Assembly: GCF_014641595.1 (NCBI RefSeq)
Contig: NZ_BMIA01000005.1
Coordinates: 372,001-436,000 of the forward strand
DNA length: 64,000 nucleotides
From: Dyadobacter endophyticus
GTDB lineage: Bacteria; Bacteroidota; Bacteroidia; Cytophagales; Spirosomataceae
Direction: 5' to 3'
Part shown: piece after piece, positions 49,965 through 58,986 of the stretch
Layout: every line of letters starts with the position of its first letter
Numbering within the stretch: the first letter of the stretch is position 1
Made by a program: the position numbers and the translations under genes
The notes under the pieces: generated by a model
Databases searched by the model: none
Told to the model about the DNA's origin: nothing
The model's input: the letters and a program-made list of their open reading frames with translations, nothing else

Positions 49965-52900
49965 CTATTGCGTCATTTCCATGAGCACCTGCCGTGCCTG
50001 ATCGATGCTTTTGACGTCGTCGCAAATCAGTATCAGCTTGCCTTTCTGATCTTTAAGCGAAATTTGTTTGGGGTGTTTCTTAATGTAATCGATCACCTGT
50101 CCGAACTTCGCCGACTGAAAGAATTCGTCATTCTGCGAAGTAACGAAGTAGCCTTTCATCGTATTGCTTTTCAAGGTCAGTTTTTCCAACTGCAAGGCCT
50201 CTGCTTCCCAGCGCAAACGGACCGTTTTTAATAAATCCTGCACTTCATGCGGCACCGGCCCGAAGCGGTCGAGAATTTCCTTTTCAAATTTTCCTAATTC
50301 TTCCTCAGTTTCAATATTATCGAGGCGGGTATATAACGATAGTCTCTCAGAAATATTCTTTACGTAATCATCCGGTATCAAAGTCGCAAAATCGGTTTCA
50401 ATTTGCGTGTCCGGCACCAGTTTTTTCGGCAGGCTGAATACCCCGTCGAACAGGTCCTTAAACTCGTTGCTTTTCAGCTCCTGAACAGCCTCATCGAGCA
50501 TTTTATGGTACAATTCATATCCCAGGTCATTCACAAAACCGCTTTGCTCGGCACCCAGCAGATTACCCGCGCCACGGATGTCGAGGTCACGCATGGCTAC
50601 CTTGAACCCGTCGCCAAGGTCGGAAAACTCTTCCAGGGTCTGTAAACGTTTGCGCGAATCGCTGGCCAGCGTCGATACCGAGGGCGTGAGCAGGTAGCAG
50701 AATGCCTTTCTGTTCGAACGCCCTACGCGGCCACGCATCTGGTGCAGGTCCGAGAGCCCGAACATATGGGCGGAGTTGATAATAATGGTGTTTGCATTGG
50801 CAATATCGATCCCCGATTCGATGATATTGGTCGAAACAAGGACGTCGTACTCGCCGTCGATGAAGTTCAACATCACCTTTTCCAGCTTGTCGCCTTCCAT
50901 TTGCCCATGCGCGACGCCTATGCGCACGTCGGGCACGAGGCGCAGGATGATATTTGCGATCGATTCAATGTCATTCACGCGGTTGTGGACAAAGAAAACC
51001 TGACCGCCCCGCTGCACTTCGAAGCTGATCGCATCACGAATAAACTCCTCACTGAATGTATGCACTTCCGTCGTAACCGGCTGGCGGTTCGGCGGCGGGG
51101 TCGCGATCACCGAAAGATCACGGGCGCCCATCAGCGAGAAATGCAATGTACGCGGGATAGGCGTTGCGGTAAGTGTAAGCACGTCCACATTCACGCGCAT
51201 TTCTTTCAAGCGGTCTTTCGCTTTTACCCCGAACTTCTGCTCCTCATCGACAACCAGCAGGCCCAGGTCCTTGAATTTCACATCTTTATTCAAAATCCGG
51301 TGCGTACCGATCAGAATATCGATCTTACCCTCCTCGGCCTGCTTCAATGTATCCTTGATCTCTTTCGCGGATTTGAAACGGTTGATATAACCCACTTTTG
51401 CAGGAAAATCGGCAAGGCGGTCGCTGAATGTCTTGAAGTGCTGCATAGCCAGGATGGTCGTAGGCACAAGTACCGCCACTTGCTTGCTATCACAAACCGC
51501 CTTGAACGCAGCACGAATCGCGATTTCGGTTTTACCAAAACCCACATCACCACACACCAGCCTATCCATTGGGTGGCCTTTCTCCATATCATCCTTCACA
51601 TTGGCCGTAGCCGTAGCCTGGTCGGGCGTATCTTCATATAGAAAGGACGATTCCAGCTCCACTTGCAGGTAATTGTCTTTTGAGAATGGAAATCCGGGTG
51701 CCTGACGGCGTTTGGCATATAGTGCGATCAACTCGTGCGCAATGTCTTTCAGCTGCTTTTTAACTTTCGACTTTTTAGCCTCCCATTCACCCGAACCCAG
51801 CTTACTCATAGCCGGTGGAGTTCCTTCCTTACCGGTATATTTGGCGATTTTGTGCAGGTTATGCACGCTGACATACAGCAAATCATTGTCTCGGTAAATC
51901 AGCCGCACCGCTTCCTGCTCCTTGCCATTCACATCTTTGCGCTCCATTCCGGCAAAACGACCAATGCCATAATCGACGTGCGTCACAAAATCGCCTACCT
52001 GTAATGATTTCAGCTCTTTCAAGGTCATAGCCTTGGATTTGCTGAACTTCTCCTTTAACCGGTATTTATGAAAACGGGCGAAAATCTGGTGATCGGTATA
52101 GCAAGCCACTTTCAGGTTATCGTCCACAAAACCTTCCCGAAGTGAAATATGCATCGGCCTGAACTTCACGAACGGATCGAGGTCTTCGAAGATTCTTTCC
52201 AACCTGTCGAGCTGCTTGGGCTGCTCGGCGACGATGATATTGACGTAACCTTTGTTCTGATTGTCAGACAAATCATCCAAAAGCCTTTTGAAATCCTTAT
52301 TAAATGAAGGCTGCGGTTTCGAAGAATAAGGCAGCTTCAATTCAGTTTTGAAATAGGATTTCTTCCCAAACTCGACCGTTTTAAATTTTTTGACCTGATT
52401 CAGGAAGCCCCGCCGTGTTTCGAAAAGCTCCTGGGGGTTCGAAACGATCTGCACACCGCCGCCGGTTACTTCTTCCAGTGCCTTTTCAGCCTTTTCAAAG
52501 CACTTTTCAATCATTTCCAATGTCAGTTCCGCATCTTTAAACCAAATAGCGGTTTCATCGGCGAAGAAACTCAGGAAGGATTCACGCGTTTCGTGCGAGA
52601 GCTTCTGTTGGATGTCCGGCACGATATTGATCTGCTTCGCACTTTCGAGCGAAAGCTGCGTATCCGGGTCGAAGGAGCGGATGCTCTCCACTTCATCCCC
52701 GAAAAGCTCGATCCGGAACGGGTGCTCGTTAGCGAAGGAAAATACATCGAGAATACCTCCGCGCACCGAAAACTGACCAGCTTCAAACACAAAATCGGTG
52801 ATCTCGAAGCCATAGCTGTTCAGAAACTCAGTCAGAAATGCAGGATCGAGTTTTTCTCCTACTTTAACTGAAAAGGTATTTGCCTTTAGCGAACGTTTGT

Positions 52901-53312
52901 TGATCACTTTCTCGAACAATGCCTCGGGATAGGTGACGATCTGTACCGGAGTGCTGCGCCCCGCGCTGAGCTTGTTCAGGATCTCGCCGCGCATAAGCAC
53001 GTTGGCATTATCTACTTCTTCGTAGTGGTAAGGCCTCTTATAGGACGTAGGATAAAAAAGCACCTCGGTAGAGCCCAGCAGGTTTTGCAGGTCGTTCTGA
53101 AAATAGGCTGCTTCCTCACGGTCACTGAGGATGTATACTGCCGGCGATTTCTTTTTATGCTGCAAAGACGCCGCAACTACTGCATCGAGGCTTCCTACCA
53201 ATCCCTTGATCTGCACGTGCGCCGCCTCAGCGTCTTTGGAGGTGATCTGCGTGCTCAGCACATCCAGGTAGCTATCGCCTCCGTATAGTGTTAATAAGTC
53301 TTTAACTTCCAA
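49965..53312 (-). CDS. mfd: Transcription-repair coupling factor
   Basis: Mfd releases RNA polymerase stalled at DNA lesions and recruits UvrABC. The 1115-residue protein has the N-terminal UvrB-like part (LLGSTEVLFYPTSYKRPYHYEEV, EALFEKVI), the RNA polymerase-interacting domain with LQVGDFVTHVDYGIGRFAGME (about 445-465), then the helicase: Walker A CGDVGFGKTEIAIRAAF, DEEQKFGVKAKDRLKEM, LTATPIPRTLHFSLMGARDLSVI, and the C-terminal half with QMRGRVGRSNRKAFCYLL. The tail is the TRCF repressor domain. It is divergent from pnuC. Confidence 0.97.
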   Translation of the reverse strand: MEVKDLLTLYGGDSYLDVLSTQITSKDAEAAHVQIKGLVGSLDAVVAASLQHKKKSPAVYILSDREEAAYFQNDLQNLLGSTEVLFYPTSYKRPYHYEEVDNANVLMRGEILNKLSAGRSTPVQIVTYPEALFEKVINKRSLKANTFSVKVGEKLDPAFLTEFLNSYGFEITDFVFEAGQFSVRGGILDVFSFANEHPFRIELFGDEVESIRSFDPDTQLSLESAKQINIVPDIQQKLSHETRESFLSFFADETAIWFKDAELTLEMIEKCFEKAEKALEEVTGGGVQIVSNPQELFETRRGFLNQVKKFKTVEFGKKSYFKTELKLPYSSKPQPSFNKDFKRLLDDLSDNQNKGYVNIIVAEQPKQLDRLERIFEDLDPFVKFRPMHISLREGFVDDNLKVACYTDHQIFARFHKYRLKEKFSKSKAMTLKELKSLQVGDFVTHVDYGIGRFAGMERKDVNGKEQEAVRLIYRDNDLLYVSVHNLHKIAKYTGKEGTPPAMSKLGSGEWEAKKSKVKKQLKDIAHELIALYAKRRQAPGFPFSKDNYLQVELESSFLYEDTPDQATATANVKDDMEKGHPMDRLVCGDVGFGKTEIAIRAAFKAVCDSKQVAVLVPTTILAMQHFKTFSDRLADFPAKVGYINRFKSAKEIKDTLKQAEEGKIDILIGTHRILNKDVKFKDLGLLVVDEEQKFGVKAKDRLKEMRVNVDVLTLTATPIPRTLHFSLMGARDLSVIATPPPNRQPVTTEVHTFSEEFIRDAISFEVQRGGQVFFVHNRVNDIESIANIILRLVPDVRIGVAHGQMEGDKLEKVMLNFIDGEYDVLVSTNIIESGIDIANANTIIINSAHMFGLSDLHQMRGRVGRSNRKAFCYLLTPSVSTLASDSRKRLQTLEEFSDLGDGFKVAMRDLDIRGAGNLLGAEQSGFVNDLGYELYHKMLDEAVQELKSNEFKDLFDGVFSLPKKLVPDTQIETDFATLIPDDYVKNISERLSLYTRLDNIETEEELGKFEKEILDRFGPVPHEVQDLLKTVRLRWEAEALQLEKLTLKSNTMKGYFVTSQNDEFFQSAKFGQVIDYIKKHPKQISLKDQKGKLILICDDVKSIDQARQVLMEMTQ

Positions 53313-53519
53313 TTATATCAAATGCTTAGCAGCCTTCGCCGCAGTGAAATGTAAACGCAAAAAGCCGTTTCGGGGAATTTCCCGACCGGCCAGCATTTAT
53401 AACAACAGTCGTACCAGTTTTGTTGCTACGCTGTTCGAATTGCAAAAATAGTCCGAAATGCCCCAGCTCGAAAATCCGGAATATCATTTTATTTTTACCT
53501 TTCACACCATTACTCCCTC

Positions 53520-54149
53520 ATGATCGACTGGCTCAATCAACCCGTTTCTCTGGCAGGCCTACCCACGACAGTGCTGGAAATCCTGGGCTTCATCACCGGA
53601 GCTATCTGCGTTTATCTCAACACTCGCCAGAATGTGCTCGGCTGGTTTTTCGGAATTATCAATGCGGTACTTTACGGAGTGGTTTTCTGGCAGGTAAGGT
53701 TATACGCCGATATGGGTTTGCAGGGCTATTACTTCCTGACGAGCATCTACGGCTGGTGGATGTGGAAATTCGGCGGACAAAACCACGACGGCGTGCGCGT
53801 TACCCATACGCCCGCGAAGCTCTACCCGGTTTTCGGATTCATTTTTATCGCGGTAACTCTCTCCTGGGGCTTTCTGCTAGGCCGGTTCACCAACGCCAGC
53901 CTGACTTACGCCGATTCCGCTCTCACGATCGCCAGCCTGATCGGCCAATGGATGATGGCCCGTAAATACCTCGAAAACTGGATTATCTGGATCGTCGCCG
54001 ATGCGGCATATGTAGTTGTGTATTTCTACAAAGACCTGCATCTGACTGCGATTTTGTACGCAGTGTTTCTCGTGCTCGCTGTGATCGGGTATGTGCAGTG
54101 GCGGAAAGACGTTGTTCGTCAGTCGAGCGTATCGAACGGAATTTCCTGA
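53520..54149 (+). CDS. pnuC: Nicotinamide riboside transporter PnuC
   Basis: The 209-residue inner membrane protein has about seven membrane segments, starting ILGFITGAICVYLNTRQNVLGWFFGIINAVLYGVVFWQVRLYADMGLQGYYFLTSIYGWWMWKFGG. The N-terminal NTRQNVLGWFFGI, YGWWMW and WIVADAAYVVVYFYKDL motifs are those of PnuC carriers. These import nicotinamide riboside or related vitamins. The 3' end overlaps the convergent barstar-like gene by 31 nt. Confidence 0.92.
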   Translation: MIDWLNQPVSLAGLPTTVLEILGFITGAICVYLNTRQNVLGWFFGIINAVLYGVVFWQVRLYADMGLQGYYFLTSIYGWWMWKFGGQNHDGVRVTHTPAKLYPVFGFIFIAVTLSWGFLLGRFTNASLTYADSALTIASLIGQWMMARKYLENWIIWIVADAAYVVVYFYKDLHLTAILYAVFLVLAVIGYVQWRKDVVRQSSVSNGIS

Positions 54150-54565
54150 TCTTCGAGCAATGTGCGGATGCGTGGCGAATCCTGGAAAACGATCTGCAAT
54201 TCTTTCTTGGCAACGCCTTCCTCTTCCTCGTCGAGCCATTTCCAATCTTCGGCGGTAGCGTCGAAAATATCGATGATCGTCAGGAGTTTATCTTCCGATT
54301 TTTCCTTCGACAGCCATTCCGCGGAACGGTCGATGTAAATGATTACCTTCTTTTCATCGATCCATTCGAGGTCGTTGAGCATTTCGTCGAGCGCGTCCAG
54401 GTTTTTGCCTGAATAATCGGGGAAATGCATGGCGGTAGAAATCGCCTCGTGGAAATCTTTGACGGAAGTCGCTGTGCCTCCATCAATATGGGCTACAAAT
54501 GCGCCCAGAAACGTTTTACGGACATCGGATTCTTCCCGGGCCAGCAGGAAGTGTGTGTTTTTCAT
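54119..54565 (-). CDS. Barstar-family protein
   Basis: The 148-residue protein has AHIDGGTATSVKDFHEAISTAMHFPDYSGKNLDALDEMLNDLEWIDEKKVIIYIDR. This is the barstar core, with the FPDYSGKNLDALDE helix-loop that binds the nuclease active site. An acidic C-terminal extension (EDWKWLDEEEEGV) is longer than in B. amyloliquefaciens barstar (about 90 residues). No barnase-type ribonuclease is adjacent, so it is a lone inhibitor. It overlaps the end of pnuC. Confidence 0.85.
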   Translation of the reverse strand: MKNTHFLLAREESDVRKTFLGAFVAHIDGGTATSVKDFHEAISTAMHFPDYSGKNLDALDEMLNDLEWIDEKKVIIYIDRSAEWLSKEKSEDKLLTIIDIFDATAEDWKWLDEEEEGVAKKELQIVFQDSPRIRTLLEDQEIPFDTLD

Positions 54566-54635
54566 AGAGTCGTTGATTTAAAACACTGCAAGTTAGAGAA
54601 AAATGGACGTGCAAGTCCAGCCTTTCAGTAGTGTT

Positions 54636-55559
54636 TTATTTCAAATAACGCTTTCTTAACAAATGCATCATATGCACATTAATACCCCACTGATCCGAGA
54701 GTGGCTGGTGCGTAAAAGGCACCGTCGGCTGGTAATTCGGCGGTCCGAATTCGGTCAGCACGGTCAGTGTTTCTCCGCTTTTAACCTTGTATTCCACCAC
54801 TTTGTCCCACCACGCTAAATGGGCTTTCACAGCCGCCTCCCATTCCGGCGCACGGGGGTCGTTCACCTGCGGGCCCTCCTCATGGCCTACGCGCGAGTGT
54901 ATGTGACCCACACGTGCGAGCGCCAGCTGAATGGTTTCCTCCTGGTCCTGCAAAAGGCTTTCATGCACATTGCACCAGTGCGAAATATCGAGCGTTAGCC
55001 GCAAAGCGGGATTTTTCTCTATGAAATTACGGGCTATGTGCGCCGCAAAGAGCATCCGTCCGCGGTGGGTTTCATGGTAAATAGGGATGCCGCTTTTGGT
55101 CGAAGCCTCGGTGGTATGGTCTATAAATGCCTTGTTTTGCTCGTAAGTAAAATGGTCGCGGCCGCTATGACAATTGATATAAAGCGGTTTCACGGGCCAT
55201 TGTGTCGTAGCCGCATCGATCTGCGATTTGAATGCATTCAAATGCGTTTTGTAATCCCGCTCACCCGATCCGCAGAGAAAGCCTACTTCGAGGTTGTGCT
55301 TTGTCAATGCGTCAAACAGCTCCTTCTGCTTGTCTTTCGAGCCCTGCCACCACATTTCAATCCCGTCGTAACCTTCTTTTTTGACGGCCGCACAAAATTG
55401 GTCGGTAGTACCTTGATAGCCCCAGTTGGTACCGAGGACCTTCAATGATAATTTATTTTCAAACTGCACAGCAGCTTTGTTCGCATCCGCGATGGTTTCG
55501 AACGTGGTTAGAGCGCCCGCGGCAGCCGCAGCGGAGCCAATAAAATTTCTACGGTTCAT
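54636..55559 (-). CDS. Sugar phosphate isomerase/epimerase-like TIM-barrel protein, exported
   Basis: The 307-residue protein has an RR-containing signal segment (MNRRNFIGSAAAAAGALTTFE) that suggests Tat export. A TIM barrel of the AP-endonuclease 2/xylose isomerase-like family follows: LGTNWGYQGTTDQFCAAVKKEGYDGIEMWWQG, YINCHSGRDHFTYEQ, YHETHRGRMLFAAH, RLTLDISHWCNVHESLL, VGHIHSRVGHEEGPQVNDPRAPEW and LTVLTEFGPPNYQPT. The His, Glu and Asp residues that coordinate a divalent metal appear conserved. It lies at the end of the PSD1/DUF1501/RhaM cluster, so a sugar-derived substrate is likely but not identified. Confidence 0.8.
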   Translation of the reverse strand: MNRRNFIGSAAAAAGALTTFETIADANKAAVQFENKLSLKVLGTNWGYQGTTDQFCAAVKKEGYDGIEMWWQGSKDKQKELFDALTKHNLEVGFLCGSGERDYKTHLNAFKSQIDAATTQWPVKPLYINCHSGRDHFTYEQNKAFIDHTTEASTKSGIPIYHETHRGRMLFAAHIARNFIEKNPALRLTLDISHWCNVHESLLQDQEETIQLALARVGHIHSRVGHEEGPQVNDPRAPEWEAAVKAHLAWWDKVVEYKVKSGETLTVLTEFGPPNYQPTVPFTHQPLSDQWGINVHMMHLLRKRYLK

Positions 55560-55567
55560 TTCCTATG

Positions 55568-57088
55568 CTATTTTTTCGTCGTCGCTACCGGCTTGGTTAC
55601 CGTACTGTCCCCCGCTTTCAGGAATTGCGCAACTTCGGCCGCGCTAAAACCGTTCACGATCTGCAAGCCTTTGTTTTGGCGGGCGGTTTGGGCCACGGCG
55701 CTATCCGTTACAGCCGATTGCCACACGTAAATCGAACGCAAGCCTTTTATCGTCGCGATATTTTTCAATCCTGCGTCGCCAATTTTGGTGTCGATCACAT
55801 TCAGGTACTCCAGATGCGGCAAACTTTTGATCTGCGCAATGCCCTGGTCGGTTACACCAGTGTGTTCCAGGTGAAGTTTCGTAAGGTTTTTCAGTTTAGC
55901 AATTTCTTTCAATCCGCTGTCGGTGATTTGGGTACCGCCCAGTTTCAGCCAGGTTATCTGTTCAGCGACGGGCAAAAGCAACGCGATGTCCTTGTCGCTG
56001 AATTTCGGCGCATTTACAGCACTTACTTCTATCAGGTTCTGGTCTTGCGATAATGTATTGACGATCAGTCCCGCCTTGCGCATTGCCTGGATATCGGCTT
56101 CTTTCGCCGGTGAAACTTTCAACGTGGCTATCGCAGATTCTTTTTGCTTTGCACCACCCGCGCCGCCAGTTGCCGAACCGCCGCCCAAGGATGCCAGAGC
56201 CGGTTTTACCTGATCGGACACGGTCAGTTCTGCTACCTTTTTATCAACAGGAGCACCCTGGTCGATCCACCAGGAGAGCAACGCGATTTGCTCGGTACTT
56301 AGCTGCGGTTTGCCTTTGGGAGGCATATGGTTATCGTCGCTCTCGTCTAGCAGGCAGCGTTTAATCATATCACTTTCGGCACCTTTCCCAGGTACCAGGA
56401 CCGGGCCGTTTTCTCCTCCTTTCATGAGCAATGCGAGCTCGTCCATACGCAAATCACCTTTTTTCTTGCTTGCGTTATGGCATTGCGTACAGCGCGCTTC
56501 GAGGATCGGCTGTACAATATCCTTATAAACAACAGCCTGCTGCACATCGGTAATAGGCTTGATTTCCTTGGCTTTTTCCTGAATAGGATCCATCCCGGCA
56601 AGGCTACGGAAGGGCTCGGGCGTGTATTGGGTGAGGTAGCCGTCGCCATGCGTGAGCGAGCCCCCGTCGTGGCCTGCTGTCATGGTCAATACGACGGCCA
56701 CAGCGAATGCGGGTAGATAAACAGCTTTTCCAAAAGAGATTTTCCCGGCAAGCCAGTCCGATTTTACAATCCACGCAACCCAGGCAAATACGGCCACGCC
56801 GATGCCTTTCAACATATGCGCGCCCAGCAAATCTTCGTCATAACCGCCTCCTAACGACAGCAGGTACCCCGCAATGCAGGCAAAAGTGGCGCTCACGGCA
56901 GACCAAAACAGCACAAAAACCACAGTTGATTCACTCACCGAAATCTTGCCGGTTCTACGACCAATCTCAATAAGGGCTGCAATCAACAGAAAACCAATAG
57001 GTAAATGCACCAGTACCGGGTGGAAACGCCCGATAAAAAGCGCCCAGGGTGATGCCTGAAGAAGAGGAATGAGCATACCGGAAATCAA
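55568..57088 (-). CDS. Membrane cytochrome c (PSCyt1-type) protein with leucine-rich repeats
   Basis: The 506-residue protein begins with a DUF2231-like set of about four membrane helices (FHPVLVHLPIGFLLIAALIEIG, FWSAVSATFACIAGYLLSLG). It then has a planctomycete cytochrome C domain (about 190-270), with the heme motif CTQCH in ILEARCTQCHNASKKKGDLRMDEL and MPPKGKPQLSTEQIALLSWWIDQGAPVD. A Gly-rich linker leads to leucine-rich repeats (about 375-465, LKNLTKLHLEHTGVTDQGIAQIKSLPHLEYLNVIDT). ATG at 57076 is an alternative start. It is probably an electron-transfer partner of the neighbouring PSD1 protein. Confidence 0.85.
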   Translation of the reverse strand: MISGMLIPLLQASPWALFIGRFHPVLVHLPIGFLLIAALIEIGRRTGKISVSESTVVFVLFWSAVSATFACIAGYLLSLGGGYDEDLLGAHMLKGIGVAVFAWVAWIVKSDWLAGKISFGKAVYLPAFAVAVVLTMTAGHDGGSLTHGDGYLTQYTPEPFRSLAGMDPIQEKAKEIKPITDVQQAVVYKDIVQPILEARCTQCHNASKKKGDLRMDELALLMKGGENGPVLVPGKGAESDMIKRCLLDESDDNHMPPKGKPQLSTEQIALLSWWIDQGAPVDKKVAELTVSDQVKPALASLGGGSATGGAGGAKQKESAIATLKVSPAKEADIQAMRKAGLIVNTLSQDQNLIEVSAVNAPKFSDKDIALLLPVAEQITWLKLGGTQITDSGLKEIAKLKNLTKLHLEHTGVTDQGIAQIKSLPHLEYLNVIDTKIGDAGLKNIATIKGLRSIYVWQSAVTDSAVAQTARQNKGLQIVNGFSAAEVAQFLKAGDSTVTKPVATTKK

Positions 57089-57124
57089 TATTTAGGGATT
57101 AGGATGTATTTAAATTTCAATGCG

Positions 57125-57445
57125 TTACAATCTGAAAACCTCCGGGCACGGAATGGCCACCGGGGAATTGTCAGAGTTCACGTCCATAATGTCGGCCATA
57201 TAGTCCCACCATCTTTTCATAATGGGAAGAGCAGGAAGGCTGGCGGTAGTATCGTTCTCGCCAAATTTTTGAAATGCGAAAAGCGCGAGCGTTGCCTCAT
57301 CGAGAAAAATATAGTACTCGGTAACTCCGGCTTCCTTTAAAAGCTGGCTCAGTTCCGGCCATATTTCGTCGTGCCTCTTTTTGTATTCCGCTTCAAATCC
57401 GGGTTTGAGCTGCATCCGGAATGCCTTAACTGTTTCCTGCGCCAT
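57125..57445 (-). CDS. rhaM: L-rhamnose mutarotase-like protein
   Basis: The 106-residue protein has MQLKPGFEAEYKKRHDEIWPELSQLLKEAGVTEYYIFLDEATLALFAFQKF, and RWWDYMADIM further on, the RhaM/YiiL layout of a dimeric ferredoxin-like mutarotase. The His of KKRHDEIWPEL is at the family's catalytic position. RhaM converts alpha- and beta-L-rhamnose. It lies in a cluster of PSD1, DUF1501 and a TIM-barrel isomerase, so rhamnose or a similar deoxysugar may be the substrate. The specificity could have changed. Confidence 0.85.
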   Translation of the reverse strand: MAQETVKAFRMQLKPGFEAEYKKRHDEIWPELSQLLKEAGVTEYYIFLDEATLALFAFQKFGENDTTASLPALPIMKRWWDYMADIMDVNSDNSPVAIPCPEVFRL

Positions 57446-57467
57446 AATTTGGATTAAATGCTGCTAT

Positions 57468-58943
57468 TTATGCGATCACCTGTTTTACTACTTTGCCTTC
57501 GGTGTCCGTCAGCCTGAAATTCCTGCCCTGGAAAGGATAGGTGAATTTCTCATGGTCAAAACCCATTAAATGCAGGATCGTGGCCTGCAAATCATGAACG
57601 TGTACCCGGTCTTTCGCGCCGTAATAGCCCAGTTCGTCGGTTTCGCCATGGCTGTAACCTTGTTTCACACCGCCACCGGCCATCCACATCGTGAATGCGT
57701 CCAAATGATGATCGCGGCCCATGAATGGCATAACCAATCCATTCCTGTTTTCCTGCATGGGAGTCCTTCCGAATTCCGCTCCCCAAATGATGAGCGTTTC
57801 TTCTAAAAGCCCGCGCATTTTCAAATCTTTGATCAATGCGGCAATCGGCTGATCCGATTCCCGGCATTTCTGGCGCAAACCACCTTCCACATTATGGTCT
57901 TTCGATGTCCCATGCCCATCCCAGCCCCAGTCGAATAACTGCACAAAACGCACATCATTCTCGACTAGTTTTCGTGCCAGAAGACAGTTCATTGCAAAAG
58001 TGCCCTCTCCTGGTTTCACACCATACATATCCAATATAAACTGAGGTTCTTTCGAAACATCCATTACCTCAGGAACCGACATTTGCATCCGGAAAGCCAT
58101 TTCGTACTGGCTGATGCGGGTCAATATCTCCGGGTCTTTTACATCTTCGTAAGTCTGGCGGTTTATTTCATTGATCGCCTCAATGGTCTGCTTGCGCATA
58201 TCGCGGTTCATGCCGCTTGGATCGCTCACATACAAAACGGGATCGCCGCCTGTACGGCACTGCACACCCTGGTACACCGAAGGCAGAAAGCCGCTTCCGT
58301 AGACGCTCTTTCCGGCATCAGGCTGTTGCCCTCCCGACGCCAATACAATGAAACCCGGCAAATTCTGATTTTCAGATCCCAGCCCATATACCGACCAGGC
58401 TCCCAGACTCGGCCGCCCCAGCCGCGCGCTTCCCGTATGCATCAGCAGCTGCGCAGGTGCGTGATTAAACTGGTCCGTATGCATTGCTTTCAGAAATGTG
58501 ATCTCATCGGCAACTGTCTGCAAATAAGGAACATAGTCAGACATCCACGCGCCCGACTGGCCATACTGCGCAAATTTTCCCTGCGGGCCCAACATTTTGG
58601 GCACTCCCTGGATGAATGCGAATTTTTTCCCTTCCAGAAACTCGGCCGGACAATCCTGACCGTGGTATTTCACCAGTTCTGGTTTATAGTCGAACAATTC
58701 CAGTTGCGAAGGCGCACCGGCCATATGAATGTAAATTACGCGTTTGGCCTTCGGGGCAAACTGCGGGATTTTGGCTGCGGCTGCATTTCCGGACACATTC
58801 GTTCCGGCATTGGAAGCGCCGCAAGAACCCAGCAAAGAACCCAGCCCCAACGCGCCCAACCCAAATCCTGCCGACTGCAGAAAGTGCCTGCGGGTTTGCC
58901 GGTGCAGGTCTGCATATTGAAGTTCTTTCAGTAGCTTTTCCAT
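57468..58943 (-). CDS. DUF1501-domain protein (exported sulfatase-fold-like)
   Basis: The 491-residue protein has an RRHFLQSAGFGLGALGLGSLLGSCG segment: an RR motif of the Tat type and a following Cys that may be lipidated. The DUF1501 region is seen in IYIHMAGAPSQLELFDYKPELVKYHGQDCP, HAPAQLLMHTGSARLGRPSLGAWSVYGLGSENQNLPGFIVL, and TLIIWGAEFGRTPMQENRNGLVMPFMGRDHHLDAFTMWMAGGGVKQGYSHGETDELGYYGAKDRVHVHDLQATILHLMGFD. The latter resembles an alkaline-phosphatase-like metal site. DUF1501 genes usually accompany PSD1 genes. The activity is unknown. Confidence 0.88.
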   Translation of the reverse strand: MEKLLKELQYADLHRQTRRHFLQSAGFGLGALGLGSLLGSCGASNAGTNVSGNAAAAKIPQFAPKAKRVIYIHMAGAPSQLELFDYKPELVKYHGQDCPAEFLEGKKFAFIQGVPKMLGPQGKFAQYGQSGAWMSDYVPYLQTVADEITFLKAMHTDQFNHAPAQLLMHTGSARLGRPSLGAWSVYGLGSENQNLPGFIVLASGGQQPDAGKSVYGSGFLPSVYQGVQCRTGGDPVLYVSDPSGMNRDMRKQTIEAINEINRQTYEDVKDPEILTRISQYEMAFRMQMSVPEVMDVSKEPQFILDMYGVKPGEGTFAMNCLLARKLVENDVRFVQLFDWGWDGHGTSKDHNVEGGLRQKCRESDQPIAALIKDLKMRGLLEETLIIWGAEFGRTPMQENRNGLVMPFMGRDHHLDAFTMWMAGGGVKQGYSHGETDELGYYGAKDRVHVHDLQATILHLMGFDHEKFTYPFQGRNFRLTDTEGKVVKQVIA

Positions 58944-58956
58944 TTGTTTTGCTCTC

Positions 58957-58986
58957 TAGCCCCAGGCTGAAGCCTGGGGTTGGGGG
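58957..58986. repeat. REP-like palindromic repeat, copy 2
   Basis: TAGCCCCAGGCT-GA-AGCCTGGGGTTGG contains a 9-bp stem (58960-58968 with 58971-58979) and lies directly after the stop codon of the upstream PSD1 gene. It aligns with the copy at 32337-32361. Confidence 0.6.

Noticed and set aside
53360..53400. GC-rich imperfect palindrome between mfd and pnuC
   Set aside because: The inverted repeat is short (about 4-5 bp) and lacks a T-run or spacing typical of an operator. No claim is made.
53420..53965. 181-codon plus-strand ORF overlapping pnuC
   Set aside because: It is an out-of-frame shadow of pnuC with no recognisable domain, and codon usage is unlike that of its neighbours.
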